Positions 1 to 12,669 of a stretch of 64,000 nt of DNA are shown here, one piece after another (position 1 is the stretch's first letter; every line of letters starts with the position of its first letter). The position numbers and the translations under genes are program-made. The notes beneath the pieces were generated by a model. That model made no database searches, was not told where the DNA came from, and saw only the letters and a program-made list of their open reading frames with translations. This DNA comes from Capniomyces stellatus (taxonomy: Eukaryota; Kickxellomycota; Harpellomycetes; Harpellales; Legeriomycetaceae), in the NCBI GenBank assembly GCA_001661515.1, contig LUVW01000009.1, positions 86,944 to 150,943 on the forward strand, given 5' to 3'.

Positions 1-35
1 ATTTTTTTTTTTTTTTTTTTTTTGGAAAATTGTAG

Positions 36-3000
36 GGAAGCGATGACTATTTGATAAAAACATGGTGTACTCGTACAGGATACTTGATACATACTTTTAG
101 AGGGCATAAGAATGTGATTACAGATATATCGTTGAATTACGAAAACACATTGTTGGCGTCAGGGTCTAGTGATGGAACAGTAAGAATCTGGGACTTGCAG
201 ACAGGAAAGCCAGAATCGGTGTTGACAGGCAGTATGGCATCAACAGTAAGTGTTGGTATAAACAAAAGTTGAAAAGATATACAAAAGTTAAGATTAGAAA
301 CAAAAGCTGAAAGAGTAATGTGTGTAAATAGAAAAAGGGGATAACAGGGGTTCACTTTTCACCGTCGCCAGTTGTAGAGATTCGGTATTTGGCAGCAACA
401 AGTGAGGATGGGTGCTGCAGGTTATATAAATGGGACAGAGAGAGCAAAAAGTTTAATTTGAAGCCGGTGGTTATTGATGGAAAGAGTAGTGGACGAGACA
501 ACATTTCAAGCATGACAATAAACAACACTGGATCGCGGCTGGCGTTTGCAACAAAGGACGGGTATATACAGTTGGTGACGTTTATATCGGGCGCAACAAA
601 GAAAGTCAAGATGGATAATGAGACAGATTCGGAGGCCGAGTTGGAAGCCGAGTTGGAGCCTGAAGTGTATATGAGATTGAATGAGGGTCTAGATAAAAAA
701 GTAGGGGTGGAAGTAGATATGCGAGCAGGTATGGATGGAGAGATAGAGAGCAAAGATACGATATCGGGACTGGAGGCTAACGAGTGGGGGGGGCCGCAGA
801 CAATTAACATATTTGCGGGACACACAACAACGATTTCGACGTTGGTTTACTCGCATGATGGGACGCGGTTGTTATCGGGGGCAGTGGATGGATCGGCGTA
901 TATATGGGAGTTTGATGAGGTGGGAAAGATCAAAAGGAGGATATATGTGGGAGTTGGGGATTCGTATTGCCAGTTTAACAATGTGGCGATCAATTTACCA
1001 GAGGTTTCAGGGTCGGTGGTCACAATTCAGCAACAACAACAGCAGCAACAGTTACAAAACAACCAGCAAGTAGTAGAGCAGGAGCAAGCAGTAGAGAAAA
1101 AGATCGAGGCGAACCAAGTGAGTTGGAGTAGCGACGATAAGGTTGTTTTAGTTAGCAACAGTGTGGGATTGGTGACGGCGTTTGAAGCAAGAACAGGAAG
1201 GAGAATGTGGGTGTCGAGGGAACATGGGACGCAGGAGATATACGTGCTGGTGTCGCACCCAACTGACGCAAGAATAGCGGTTTCTGGGGGATATGACGGG
1301 AACGTGGTGGTGTGGGATGTGGATAGCGGGAGGGCGCTGAAGAAGCTGTTTGTTGGGGAGCAGATATTTGACGGGTCGTTTTCGGACAACGGAAAGTTTT
1401 TTGCAGTGGCTGGGGAAACAGGGGCAGCGTACCTGCTGGGGTACTGTGACAACGAGAGGCAGTACCGGGAGGCCAGCAGGATGCCTGAGCAGACGTTTGG
1501 GTCGGACTACACGCGGACTGTGATGGATGCGCAGTTTTTTGTGATTGACGAAATTGCGCAAATAGCTCCGCATCTGATGGACCACGGGCTGCTGCAGGAC
1601 TTTGACGGTAGGCAGTACAGGATCCAGAAGGGGTCAAAGTACGGAATGGACTTTGAGATTGGGCTTGACCCAATCGTACTGGCAAGAAACGACCGCGTGC
1701 GCATTGACCAGCTCAACAAGGAAATCGAGCACTCGGCCGACCTCAAGTTGGCCGCCAAACAGTCTGCCATGGTTGGGAGAGCAAAGCGCAGAAACCTGGG
1801 GGCCAGACCCGGGAGAAGACCGGGAGGCGCGCAGCAACAGCAGCAGACGCCAGGTATGGCCCAACGACAGGCCCAAAGGGTAAACAGAAACAGTCAGGCT
1901 GGAGACCGTGGCACCGAGTTGACAGAGGTTGAGGCTGAGCAAGTAGACAGTATGTACCTGTACCAAGGCGACGACCTGAACGACGAGGACTATGCAGCTG
2001 GAAACGGACCTGAAAACGACAATGACGATGAAGAGGAAGAAGAGGAGGAAGTTATTAGTGGAGATTTGGATGAGTTAGAGTATGACGAAGATGACATGAT
2101 GCTGGTGATGAGTGAAGATGAAAACGAAAACGTTGTGGTTCGACAGGTTAGGAGAACAAGAGGCATGGATAGCACCTCCAACCACCCAACATCAACAGCA
2201 GCAGCAGCAGCAAGAAGGAGAAGGGGTGGTAGACCCAGAACACAGACAAATGACCAGTATAGTAGCGGAGGTGGGCGGGGTAGAAGGAGTACGCGGGGTG
2301 GAAGAAGAACCCGGGGAAGAGGTGGGAGTGGAGGTGGAGGTAGAGGGAGAGGAAGAGGAAGGTCACGAACAGGAAGAAATAGAGGAAGGCAAGGGTACGG
2401 TTTACTTGATGAGCTTGATGATGATACAGCATCACTTGATGGGTTTGTTTTGGATGATGACCAAATCGAGTACATTGAAGACCAAAACAATAGTGATCTG
2501 GATTTAGATTTGGATCTGGGTTCTGAGTTGAATGATTATCCAAGTGATGGGAATGGTATGCCCAGAACAAGAACAAGGACTAGAACAAGCAGAACAAGGA
2601 CAAGACAAAGTGAATACAACAATAACGAGGACGATATTAATGGTGGAATAACTTCTCAGAGTAGATTGCGATCTGGCGACAGTACAAGTGCGTTTGATGC
2701 CAGAAGCCGTAGAGATCCTGAAGCCAGAAGAGCGGTGTTTGAGAATTTAAGAAGACAACGAAGAATCCGAGAAAACAGCCGTGTTACAGTCACGAGTGAA
2801 GATGAGTCAGATGACAACCAGGACGAACATCAAGAACCAAATACCGATGTTGGTTTGCAAACAAACGAGTCACCATTATACGCCTCACAAAACACCAGTA
2901 ATCACGGGGAATTGGCCAGTGGTTCTGGCCGCAACAGGTCAACAAGGACTAGAAACTCTCATCCTTACAACGAACAAGAGTCACAGGATGAAAGTGAAGA

Positions 3001-5833
3001 TGAGTTGATGAGTTCCAGACAAAGCAGAACTAGAGCTAGAACAGCTAGAACAGCTAGAACAATCACCAGAAGAATCATGCCGGCTGGTCAGAGTCACAGG
3101 AGAGGACTGAGAACAAGAAACCAAAGAAGTGCTGCTAATTACCATGAACTAGATTCAAGTGAAATTGAACTGCTACAACAAAACGAAACGTTATTACTTG
3201 AACAACAGCACGAGAATGATAATACTGCCAATGCCCAAACAAACCAAAATGACGATGATGATGATGAGGAAGAAGAAGAAGAAGAAGAAGAAGATGATGA
3301 AGATATGCCCGAGTATGTTCCAGCATCTACAACTACAAGGTCTGGAAGAACCGTCAAGATGTCAAGACGATATAGTGAAGAAATCGATGTTGGAAATCCC
3401 GCTAATGAAGACCAACAAGGTCCAAGTGCTGATGGTGAATCTGATATTCCATCAACATCTAAAATTAACACCGAATCCAAATCCAAATCCAAAACTAGAA
3501 CCAAAACTAAAGCCAAAACTAGAACCAAAACTAAAGTCAAAACTAGGAATATAAATAGAACTCGTGGTAAAGCAGATCATGAAGGTTCAAGTAGTAATGA
3601 TAGTACCGATAGTAGTGGTACCGATAGCAACAGCAACAGCAACAGCAACAGCAATGATGATGATGATGATGTGGTGACGAGTAAAAGAAAAATATCATTA
3701 AAGTTTAGCAATCCACAGCATGCAACAGGCAGAAAACCTAAAGGCAAGGAAAGTTTTGGCCAGAAAAACAGTCTTATTGGCGATTCAATTTTTGACTTTG
3801 AAGATTACGACAGCAGTAGTGAGTATAAAGTGAACATGTTTGACATGGCAATAACAAACAACTCACCAAGCAAATACATTTTCACTGATCACCCGATCCA
3901 AGACGTGTACCATCCACAACCACTTGACCAGATAGTTGTAATATCAAACAACAACAAAAATACCAACAGCAATATCAGTGGTGGTGGTGGTGGTGGTGGT
4001 GGTGAGAAGCGTTTGTTTTTAGGAACTGTTGAAACTGTCGACTTTTTTGTTTCCAAAACAAACCCTGAAACTAAAAGTCAAGGCAACAGGAAGAAATCTT
4101 CAAAAAAACAAACTTCGAACATTGATGTCTTGGATGGTGTTGTTGGTTATGCTGGTTGTAAAATCACTCTGTCTGGTCTGTTTGAGTTGAGCATGAACTT
4201 TGACGACCGAATTGGCTATATTATCCAAAACGAGTCTGGATTTCCAGCTGCAAATGTCAAGACAGAATCAAAATCAGAATCAGAGCATGATGTTGGTTTC
4301 GGTGCTTTAGGCACATCCAATTCAGTTGGGTTGGTTGAAGTCGTGATTGATAGGTTCAATGTCAACAGATTTGTTTTGTATTCTCAGTTCCGAGACTCTG
4401 TTATTAGACTATTAAACAACGAGTTTGGCTTTGCAACTGGTCCTAGTTTGGGCTGGATGGATGTTCCTCACAACAGTCCTGTCAAAGTCCTTTTATGTGG
4501 TATGTTGTTTGATGAAGGCGCTTGCAATGGCAGCAGTGGTAGTGGCAGTGGTAGTGGTGGTAACACTTTTAATGACGTTGATGTTGTTGGTAATACCAAC
4601 ACCGGTGCTGGTGAACCTGAGCGCAACAATTCGATCATTTTGGAGTTTGGAAATGACTATTTAAGAAAATTGGTAATGAACCCATTTAATTCAATCGCTG
4701 CTAAAGTAGTCAAAAAAGATATTGCAGATTCAGCCACCAGCAATAGAGCTAACACCAGTGGTGATGGTAGCAACAATCAAGCTGGACCAAGTCAAGAGGA
4801 AACAATCAAGATTGATGATGACAATAAAAGCGTTGATAATTGTGATGGTGATGGGGAAAAGTATAGATGTTCGATTTGGCAAGTGTATCCAATCAACAAA
4901 AACCCCGAGTTTATTGGTCAGAAAACCATTTCAGAGCCGGTAGCCCGGTTGTTGGGCGAGTTGGTAGACAGTCTGATTGAGCAGACAGAAATATCCAGGT
5001 TTTTCAACGAGCATGTAGACTTTGGAGTGTACACTGACTACCTGAGTGTGGTTGCTTACCCCTTGTGCTTAGACAGTATACGGATGCGGCTGGAAAGTGG
5101 GTATTACCGAAGCGTTGGTGGCGTGCATGAAGACGTGTTGACAATCTATAAGAATGCGTTTTTGTACAATGATCCAGGAACTGTTGTACCGAACTGCGTT
5201 GAATTGATGGTCGCAACGTACCTAGATCAAGTTGAAAACATCGTAAACAACAGCACCGTTGAAAGTGTCGGTGACCACAATTCCGTGTTTTGTTTCGATA
5301 CTTTTCCGTTTAAACAAATCAAAACCTTGTCAACTAAACTCAAGTCCAAGTCCAAGTCCAATTCCAAACCTAAACGTAAAGCCCACTTTCTCCGCAACCA
5401 AAATAGTTCCGATGAAGATGGTTTGTCTAGCAGCAACTCAACCAAACCCAACAAAAAACTAAAATCTAAAACCCCAAATTCAAACCCAAATTCCAAATCT
5501 AAAAGAAAATCTGCAACCGTTGATTCTAGTGATTATGATCCTGTATCTCCTTCAAACACCACCACCACCACCAATAACAATAACAATCATCCCTCAAAAA
5601 AACGTCATTTATCCTCCCACCAACTCTCTGATTCCAGCTTCCATTCCGAACCTGCGTCCGAATCCGAATCCGAATCCGAATCTGATTCAAACTTCAATCC
5701 AGACTTACATTTAGATTCGGATTTAATTCCAGACTCAACATCTCTTAGTCACCAACAACCCGTCGCTACAACTTCTTCCATTCACAAAAAAAAGAAAAAA
5801 ACGTTGCACGCCGATTCTAGCAGCGATTTCTAA
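36..5833 (+). CDS. WD40-repeat and bromodomain protein, PHIP/BRWD family (5' end outside window)
   Basis: This is a large chromatin reader of the PHIP/BRWD type: a WD40 propeller that in animals serves as a DDB1-CUL4 substrate receptor, followed by histone-binding modules. The window opens in an intron; the first exon starts at 36 after an acceptor TAG. A second intron ends at 347 and starts at about 256 (GTATAA, phase-consistent) or 246 (GTAAGT). WD repeats such as SSDGTVRIWDLQTG, AVDGSAYIWEF and GGYDGNVVVWDVDSG run to about 1430. A conserved block after the propeller (DAQFFVIDE..APHLMDHG) spans 1504-1640. A very long disordered part follows (Asp/Glu runs, an Arg/Gly-rich RGG-like segment at 2220-2400, Ser/Arg/Thr repeats). 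A single degenerate bromodomain lies at about 4930-5250 (PLCLDSIRMRLESGYY, KNAFLYNDPGTVV). The tail is Ser/Asp/Lys-rich to the TAA at 5831. Family assignment is secure; function in fungi is inferred. It is convergent with PMS1, 297 nt away. Confidence 0.88.
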
Positions 5834-6129
5834 CTCTCTTACCCTCCCCCACACCTTTTTTTTTTGTTTCTGTCTTTGTTTCTCTTTTAGCTTTTAGCAT
5901 TTTGTTTTTGTTCTTTATCTCAATATATTATTTTTATTTTATACCCTTTCTTTTTCTTTTTTATAAAATAAAATAAATATCACTTGTATCATTATTTATT
6001 GCCCAATCCCCCCCCCCCCACCGATCACCAAATCACCATCGCCTTCTTGCCAGTTAATGCCCGAATTATATTACTATGTCTTGTTTAACAAATCAAATAA
6101 ATAAAAATCAAACCAAAAATACCCTAATA

Positions 6130-6872
6130 CTACGAAAACAACGATCCATTCCACTTGATCTCTCTCTCACTACCACTACCACTACCACTACCACTACCAC
6201 CGTTAAAACTCTCCAACCGATACAAATGTCTCAGTGTTGGTCTGCCATGAGGACAGTTCCAAGGATGCTCCAACTCCCCCAACCTACTAACCACCTACAC
6301 ATATAATTACATCAACAGTCAACAATCAACAATCACGCTTTTCTTATTTCCTCTTCTTGTCTACCCAATTTCATCTTAATACACTTATCCTCATTCTTAA
6401 GCTAAAACACCTACCCGTTTCATTTGCGCATTGTTTATTGCATCTCCTATCATAATCGATTTCCTACACGCCCTCGACGCAAACACTCTCCGCGCCCTTG
6501 AACACCGAACTGATTCTGTTTGATTGTCTTGGATATTCAGCAACAAGTCCTTCAAATCTATTATTTTCCATTGCATCACTCATCTTTCTTAATTTAAATC
6601 ATCCACCCCTCACTAACTTTGTTTTTCACATTTTACTACCCACTAAATCTCCATTCTTCTATTTTATTTATACTCCTCATTACCTTCGGCATTGAACAGT
6701 GATTTTTCTATAAACGGCTGGCTAAGAAGAACCACTCTGTTTCCCGGATCCGCCAAAGGATTCTCCTTGATTATAAATCCATTCTTTGCCAATATCTCCT
6801 TGTGCTCAAAAGCAACATTTTCATCTGCTATACTCAGCTCTAATGTCATCGGTCTAAATCGACCCCCCCCCC

Positions 6873-6903
<31 letters not shown>

Positions 6904-9900
6904 NCCCCCCCCCCCCAAAAAAAAAAAAAGAAAAAGAATTCAAGTCAACATCATTATCCTTTCATCGCATTCCCTCAAACAAACAAACAAACACTCACAC
7001 ACTCACACACACTCAAGTTCCCTAAAATAGCATACAATGCATTCCTTCTACCTAACTACTTTGGCTATCTCGCCCAATTTTACTCACCTAATCAATGGTT
7101 GCGACGAAATCACCGATTTTGCTTGCAAATCTTCAAAATTGTACTTTTCATCTGACGCATGCTGGTCAACAATGAAAATATCGTTCTGCAATCTACACAG
7201 TATGAACCCTAAATTGAACTGCCCTATTATCGCCATATTTGCAAAATCTGATTTCTTTATCGAAGTGCTCAACGTCAACACCGCACTTTCATGGTCACAA
7301 TTGTCTATCCCTCCCGACACCAACAGCATATCACCACCTATACCACCTCCGCTCTCCCCACTACTTTCTCCCCTTCCATCCAAACCATATCCATCAACGC
7401 CCAACATACTATCATTCAGCACAGACTCTGATTCCGACTTCTTACTGGCCAAACCCACCCTTATTTTACAGCTTTGCGCTATCTCGTCATAGTTTACCAC
7501 CACAGCTTGCTTTCTGTTTATACATAGACACGATGGCCTCAAATCCGACGGCAACGTAATCTCCCGTACCTTTGGTGTCAGACCTGCCGAAGCAACCCTT
7601 CTTTCTCTTGACTTCATTGACGCCTCGCTATCAACTGCGCTATTTACTGACCTCCTGCTCATTGTCGGCGTGTGTTGCTTATTACCCACACCAACCTCTC
7701 TGATTTCTGCCGATAACGCCTCGTTCTCTACCAAAACTATTCTTGACTGCTTACTACTCGGCTCGTATACTTCCACCCTTGGTCTCTTCGCCATTGCTGC
7801 CCCGCCACCCGACTCAAAGTCATTTTCTGAGTCCAATCCCAAGCCCACCCTTGTTCTCCTGCTAGTCTGCGCTCCGCTCTCGATGTTCCCTGCGTTAGAA
7901 CCTGCTGTACTATTTCTGGCCCCAGCTCCCTTCTCACTATCAGTTCCCCTCAAATCCAAACTACTGATTGCCAAATCTCTCTGCTCTGGACCTACTACTT
8001 CAACCACCTCCATCTGCTGTTGCGTATTTGCCGACAGCATAACAGTTGCCTTTGACGGTATAAAAGCTTTCCTAAGAATCTCCTTTGGTCATTAAAACAG
8101 AGGGATTCGTTCATTTTTAGCTTTTTATTTTTTTTATCTAACCCTAACCCTTCACCTTTAAAATCAAACGCATCTGGCGTGCTGGAGCTTACATGTGTTG
8201 CATTCGCCAATTCCTGCTCGTGTTGGATAAACACGCTTCGTTTGTCAGGACTAACATTAAAATCAACCGACCCTAACCCATTAACCAACGCACTGCTTAA
8301 TTTGTTGTTTTACTCTTTCCCAACCGCAATTATTACTAGCCAATGTAAAGTTTTATTGCCAAAATGGTAAATAGACCTACCTGGATTTATACCAATATTC
8401 AGAACAGCAACTGGGTACTGCGTAGGGTTAAACTCCCTATAAGTGTCATTGATGACTTTCTTTATCTACAATTTTGTCCCAGATCAATGTTAATTACTTT
8501 AGGTTCTACCCGCATTGACATACAAAATAAAGTAAGTCGCCCTTATCAATATACCACAGACTACAGGCTAAATACCAAACACTAAATACCTTTGGAATTT
8601 CACATGGTTTTCCGTTCAGGTATAAATACTGCTTATCCGAACTCCCCCTTCCACAATTTGGCATTGGGCTTGAAATGTACCCTTTGAAATCAAACTTGTA
8701 TCCCAGTCTGCCAAAAGAGTTACACGCATTATATACATTGCATGTTAGTCAAGTAATCTGAACACAGACAAATAGCGCAAAGGAGTATTCGGGTTCAGAC
8801 TTTATCCCCCTACTTTTAGTTTACAGTTGCTTAAATTCCGAGTATGTTAGGCTTTTAATGCAATGAACTCGGAGAAGGGATAAAGTCATCAATCCGTTTA
8901 CATTTGTATTTATAAATAGCCGGTCAGCAGTGATAATAAAACTAAAACTCAATTGCAGTCTTACTGTCCAGGCATCTCAACTTCCTCGTTTATCTCGTAC
9001 ATATTCTCCTTTGCCGTTTTGCCAAAAATATTGCCGATTTTTTCTATCATACTATTGTTTTTATGTGTTCTTATAACGGTTCCTATAGATCTAAAGATGT
9101 TATATGCAGTACATTTAAACCAATTAATAATGTTGAAATCGAGTTAGTAAAGCGCTGCTACTCCTAGCAATATAAGGCTTTAAATTTGAGCTTTGGAGGT
9201 GCGCTTACCCGTTTCCTGGCTGATTAGACAAAGATATCTGGACATTGTCGGATATTATAGCGTACTGCTCAGCGTGCCACAAGCATTTTGCAAACTCTCT
9301 TTTAAAGTTTCTCTTAAACTCTTGGTATCTAACCGGCCAGCCCTTGAACATGTTCTTGAGTGTTATTGTCGTTCCTTTCTATTTATTTTGGTCGGTTATT
9401 ACACCATTTGGTTTAAATTCAAATATTTTTATTTTTTGCAGATTTTACACGTTATACCCATTCAAATATACATTGGTAACTTTTAAAAATACTGTTGATC
9501 CAAAGCCGTTTAATGAGGCCACAGATTTTATCAAGGATTTAATTAAGCTGTGATGCGGTACCTCTCTCGCTGCTGTTTTTTTAAGTTTTATCTCGCCCAT
9601 GCTATCGTACTCGATCATTGTGCCTATGGGCTTGGCTTCCTCTGTTGCAGTCAGTATCGATACATTCGACACTGAACACAGCGAACTTAGTGCTTCCCCT
9701 CGAAAACCAAAGGAACTTATCCTTGTCAAATCCTCAAAGCTTTCTAACTTGGATGTCCAATTCTTCCGGCCTATTTCAGTAAGTTTAATTTTATGGCACA
9801 ATTTGACTTGGAAATGAACTACCACGACGGTTAGCTTGGATTGGATTGTGTTGGATACAATGCGTCCTGTGTACGCTTTATATTATATAGTATGAATTTC

Positions 9901-10322
9901 TAATAATGTTGACAAAGTGTTTCTTCAATCAGAAATAACGCCTATCCAACTTACACAAAGCCTCAAAATCTTTGCTCTCGATTCCATTTCCGTTGTCTGA
10001 CACAGTAATACTGTCAAGCCCATAATTCTTCAACTTGATTTCTATTTTGAAATGTTTACACTGTATTGTCAGCACAATCTCACACCAACTGTTTGAAACG
10101 AATGTAGATAACCAGAATCTATTTATCGCACTATTGCGCTGACACACCATCGCTTTCCTGATCTATTAGATTTGTGATTGCTACTATACCTATTGTCGTT
10201 GCGCCAGCATCAAGGCTGTTTTCAATCATTTCTTTAATTGCAGTCCCCAAATCAATTATGACTTGCCCAGAACACAATTTATATATAGTGTTCTGTGGAA
10301 TTTGGACCAGTTTAGCTGCCAT
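6130..10322 (-). CDS. PMS1: DNA mismatch repair protein Pms1 (MutL alpha endonuclease subunit; human PMS2 type), 12 exons
   Basis: Pms1 pairs with Mlh1 and nicks DNA during mismatch repair in the nucleus. Exons read from homology and phase: 10322-10190, 10041-9955, 9770-9562, 9378-9209, 9090-8965, 8707-8590, 8465-8381, 8272-8193, 8082-7088, 6853-6684, 6578-6415, 6294-6130; together 2502 nt, 833 residues. GHKL ATPase motifs are intact: ENSLDAGAT (34-42), DNGNGI (60-65), FGFRGEALSS (94-103). The C-terminal endonuclease motif DQHA(X)2E(X)4E is complete (642-653), with the later metal-site motifs ACRKS (761-765) and CPHGRP (793-798). The middle is a long acidic/polar linker, as usual. Odd points: the usual His-rich HTSK motif reads NWTSK, and the protein ends in a Gly-Ser repeat tail coded by a hexanucleotide microsatellite. 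The intron between exons 9 and 10 holds an assembly gap. The start at 10322 (MAAKLVQIP) gives the conserved N terminus. Confidence 0.93.
6168..6200. repeat. TACCAC hexanucleotide microsatellite inside the last PMS1 exon
   Basis: About five and a half copies of TACCAC on the + strand. Read on the coding (-) strand it gives alternating Gly and Ser codons in the Pms1 C-terminal tail, after the conserved end of the protein. The unit length is a multiple of three, so copy-number changes keep the frame. Confidence 0.85.
6863..6929. other. Assembly gap within homopolymers (single N), in a PMS1 intron
   Basis: A run of C, then about 30 A, one N at 6904, a second C run and a second A run. The stretch is inside the PMS1 intron 6854-7087, just upstream of its acceptor, so true intron length is uncertain but the coding sequence is unaffected. 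The mirrored C/A homopolymers look like a collapsed or artificially joined repeat rather than biology. Confidence 0.8.
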
Positions 10323-11448
10323 TCTATTTTATCTTTGTTATTGAATTTTACAAGTCTTTTGTTTCCTGTCTGTCGCTAGTTTGTTTTCTTAAAATTAAAA
10401 TCAAGTGTTCTGATAAACTAAGGTCAATTGCTATCCTTATTAACCAAAAATTTAGTTGTACTTTCAAATGCTGACTTTGCTCCGTCTTGATACTCATCAA
10501 ATAATGTTAGTTCCTTTTTATATTGGGTGAATAGATAAATGAACAACAGCAATAGCGATAATAATACCATATTGAATCAAAAACAAGCATTTTTTTCCAC
10601 CAACTGTTGTTTCTGTCATCTCAACCACTTGTTTATTGTTTACATGCTTTTCCCCCATTCTTTTCGAAAATTAACCATCGTTTAATCGATGGAATTCAAT
10701 CTTGTTGATCCAATTACCGAAGCTATCCAAAAATCATCCAAGTCTAGTATGAACAATAAGCAATGCCAATTTTGAAGCGGATTACATAATGCGTTTTATT
10801 TGCAATCAATAGAAAACAACTAAACGCCAATCTCCCACTATTTTCTCATTTTTTTCTCTTTTCTCGTTTCTTTTTCGTTTCTTTTTTTCTTTTTCGTTTC
10901 TTTTTCTCAGTTCTCGTTTCTCACTTTCGTTTTTTTTTCACTTTTATTTCATTACTATCCCTTACATACCATTCCCCTATCATCCGCCTTTTATTTATTG
11001 TGTTTCTTTGGCACTTATAGTCACCTTAAAAGGACAAAACCATTCAAATTCAGTCAAGTATCATTGCTTTACACCGAAACGCTACACCCACCATAACCTG
11101 TTATAAAGTGTGTTTTAGGCGAAGAGGGCGTTTCTCAATATGTTGGTACCGATTTCCATAGTATAGTGCAAATAGCTTGAGCTATTCCAATCACACGTTT
11201 GTTGTGTTTACTTTAAAAAAAGGTAGAAAGCGTAGAAAAGCAATTAAATATCAACAGGCTGTGTTTTTGGGAGATAATTGTTTTTGGGAAATAAATGTTT
11301 TTATTAAGATACATAAAATGTTAATGGCTGCAAAAGCAGTCTTAACCAAGGATACTATAAAAAAAATTGATACATGAGTATGGGTCTAAAATAATAATAA
11401 TAATCATGTTCATAGTTATCAAGAAGATAAGGGTGTGAGACAGCATCC
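10323..11448. other. Intergenic region between PMS1 start and UBC8 end
   Basis: Holds the PMS1 upstream region and the 3' flank of UBC8. The clearest feature is a pyrimidine-rich stretch at about 10840-10940 made of imperfect TTTCTTTTTCG-like units. An open frame at 11177-11377 (+) has no recognisable similarity and poor composition. I see no gene or structured RNA. Confidence 0.5.
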
Positions 11449-12669
11449 TCAGTCGTCGTCAAAAGACCCAATTGAACTACATTCATCGTCAATATCCGAG
11501 GCGTTACACGAGGCCATGTTTACTACCTCTTTGGTGGCATACTTTTTCACATGCTCTAGAAAGTTGTAAATTTTAGATTGTATATTAGCTGACACTTCGT
11601 TATACAAATGAACCTATCTCTTCTTTTTGTCTTAAAGTACGAATAATTACAAATATAACTATGACAGTTACCTTTGACTTTGGAGTCGTAGGCAGGTGGA
11701 TTCCTCATAAGTAGCGCAGCTGCCTCGCCGTTTAACGGGTCTGTAGGATTTGGATATCGTAGCAGTTGGGGCAAAAACGACTCGAATATATTAAGCATAT
11801 CTACAGATTCCGGGTGCAATTTTTTCATTGTTAGAACCACAGGTTTAAAATAACCAGTTACAAGTTCCTTTGGGTAAACTATCCAAAGCTAAAAAAAACA
11901 TACCGAACATAGGACTCCAGGTTTGGTTGATTACGTCTAAGCATACAGATCCGCTTCTACATTTCCATTGCGTATACAAAAATATTAGTTGGGGATTCCA
12001 ACGCGAATCCTTACCAGAAACATTTACCAGTGACATTGATCATGACTTGTAGGCCAGGTCATATGATTTATACTTGGTTCAAATGATATGATAAGTGCAG
12101 TGTGATAATATATCTTATTGGTTCGTAAATTCGTTGTACTTACGACTCGTCAATGTTTGGGTGATATATTCTATTAATGAACCCAACCGAAGGTGATTTA
12201 TAAGGATACTCGTCAGGCAGCTCGACGTGTATCTTCCAAATTCCGCCCGCAAAGGGTGCTACATGACAAAAAAAATGATAGAAATTCGGCATTGACGTCT
12301 ATAGTATAACTTGCATTGTATTCTTTTTTTTTGTGCAAAACATGCAAAAATAGGAAAAAAAAAAGTATTAATTCCGACGTAGACATAACATTGCTTGACG
12401 GACATAGATAGCCGAGTATGAGTTTACTTACTATCTGTTGGTCCTTTGAATCTTACAAAGAACTCGTGTAAGTTATCGTTAACAAGTGAAACTGTGTAGT
12501 CGCTCATTAGGCTATTTAGTTATATATCACCCCATAAAAAGTCAATTTACATTTACAGCAAATAGCGAAAAGGGCTGCGCCAAACACTACTTGACGCCAC
12601 AACGATTTGGATTTTCTTTTTCACTTACAGTTTCATTACGTCCGTTTCCAGTCTTTTGTTGGTATTCAT
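11449..12669 (-). CDS. UBC8: Ubiquitin-conjugating enzyme E2, Ubc8/UBE2H family, 6 exons
   Basis: Ubc8/UBE2H is the E2 that works with the GID/CTLH E3 ligase, which in yeast drives degradation of gluconeogenic enzymes such as fructose-1,6-bisphosphatase. Exons: 12669-12629, 12511-12432, 12258-12144, 11956-11904, 11800-11672, 11555-11449; 525 nt, 174 residues. The N terminus ([13 protein letters not shown]) and [12 protein letters not shown] block are nearly identical to the family. The HPN motif is at 73-75, the catalytic cysteine at 84 in [13 protein letters not shown], and the C-terminal [14 protein letters not shown] block is present. The acidic tail is short (ends SFDDD) compared with yeast Ubc8, whose tail is much longer. 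All introns are GT-AG, 103-187 nt. Confidence 0.94.

Noticed and set aside
6076..6306. + strand frame with poly-Thr
   Set aside because: Antisense of the conserved Pms1 C terminus and its hexanucleotide repeat.
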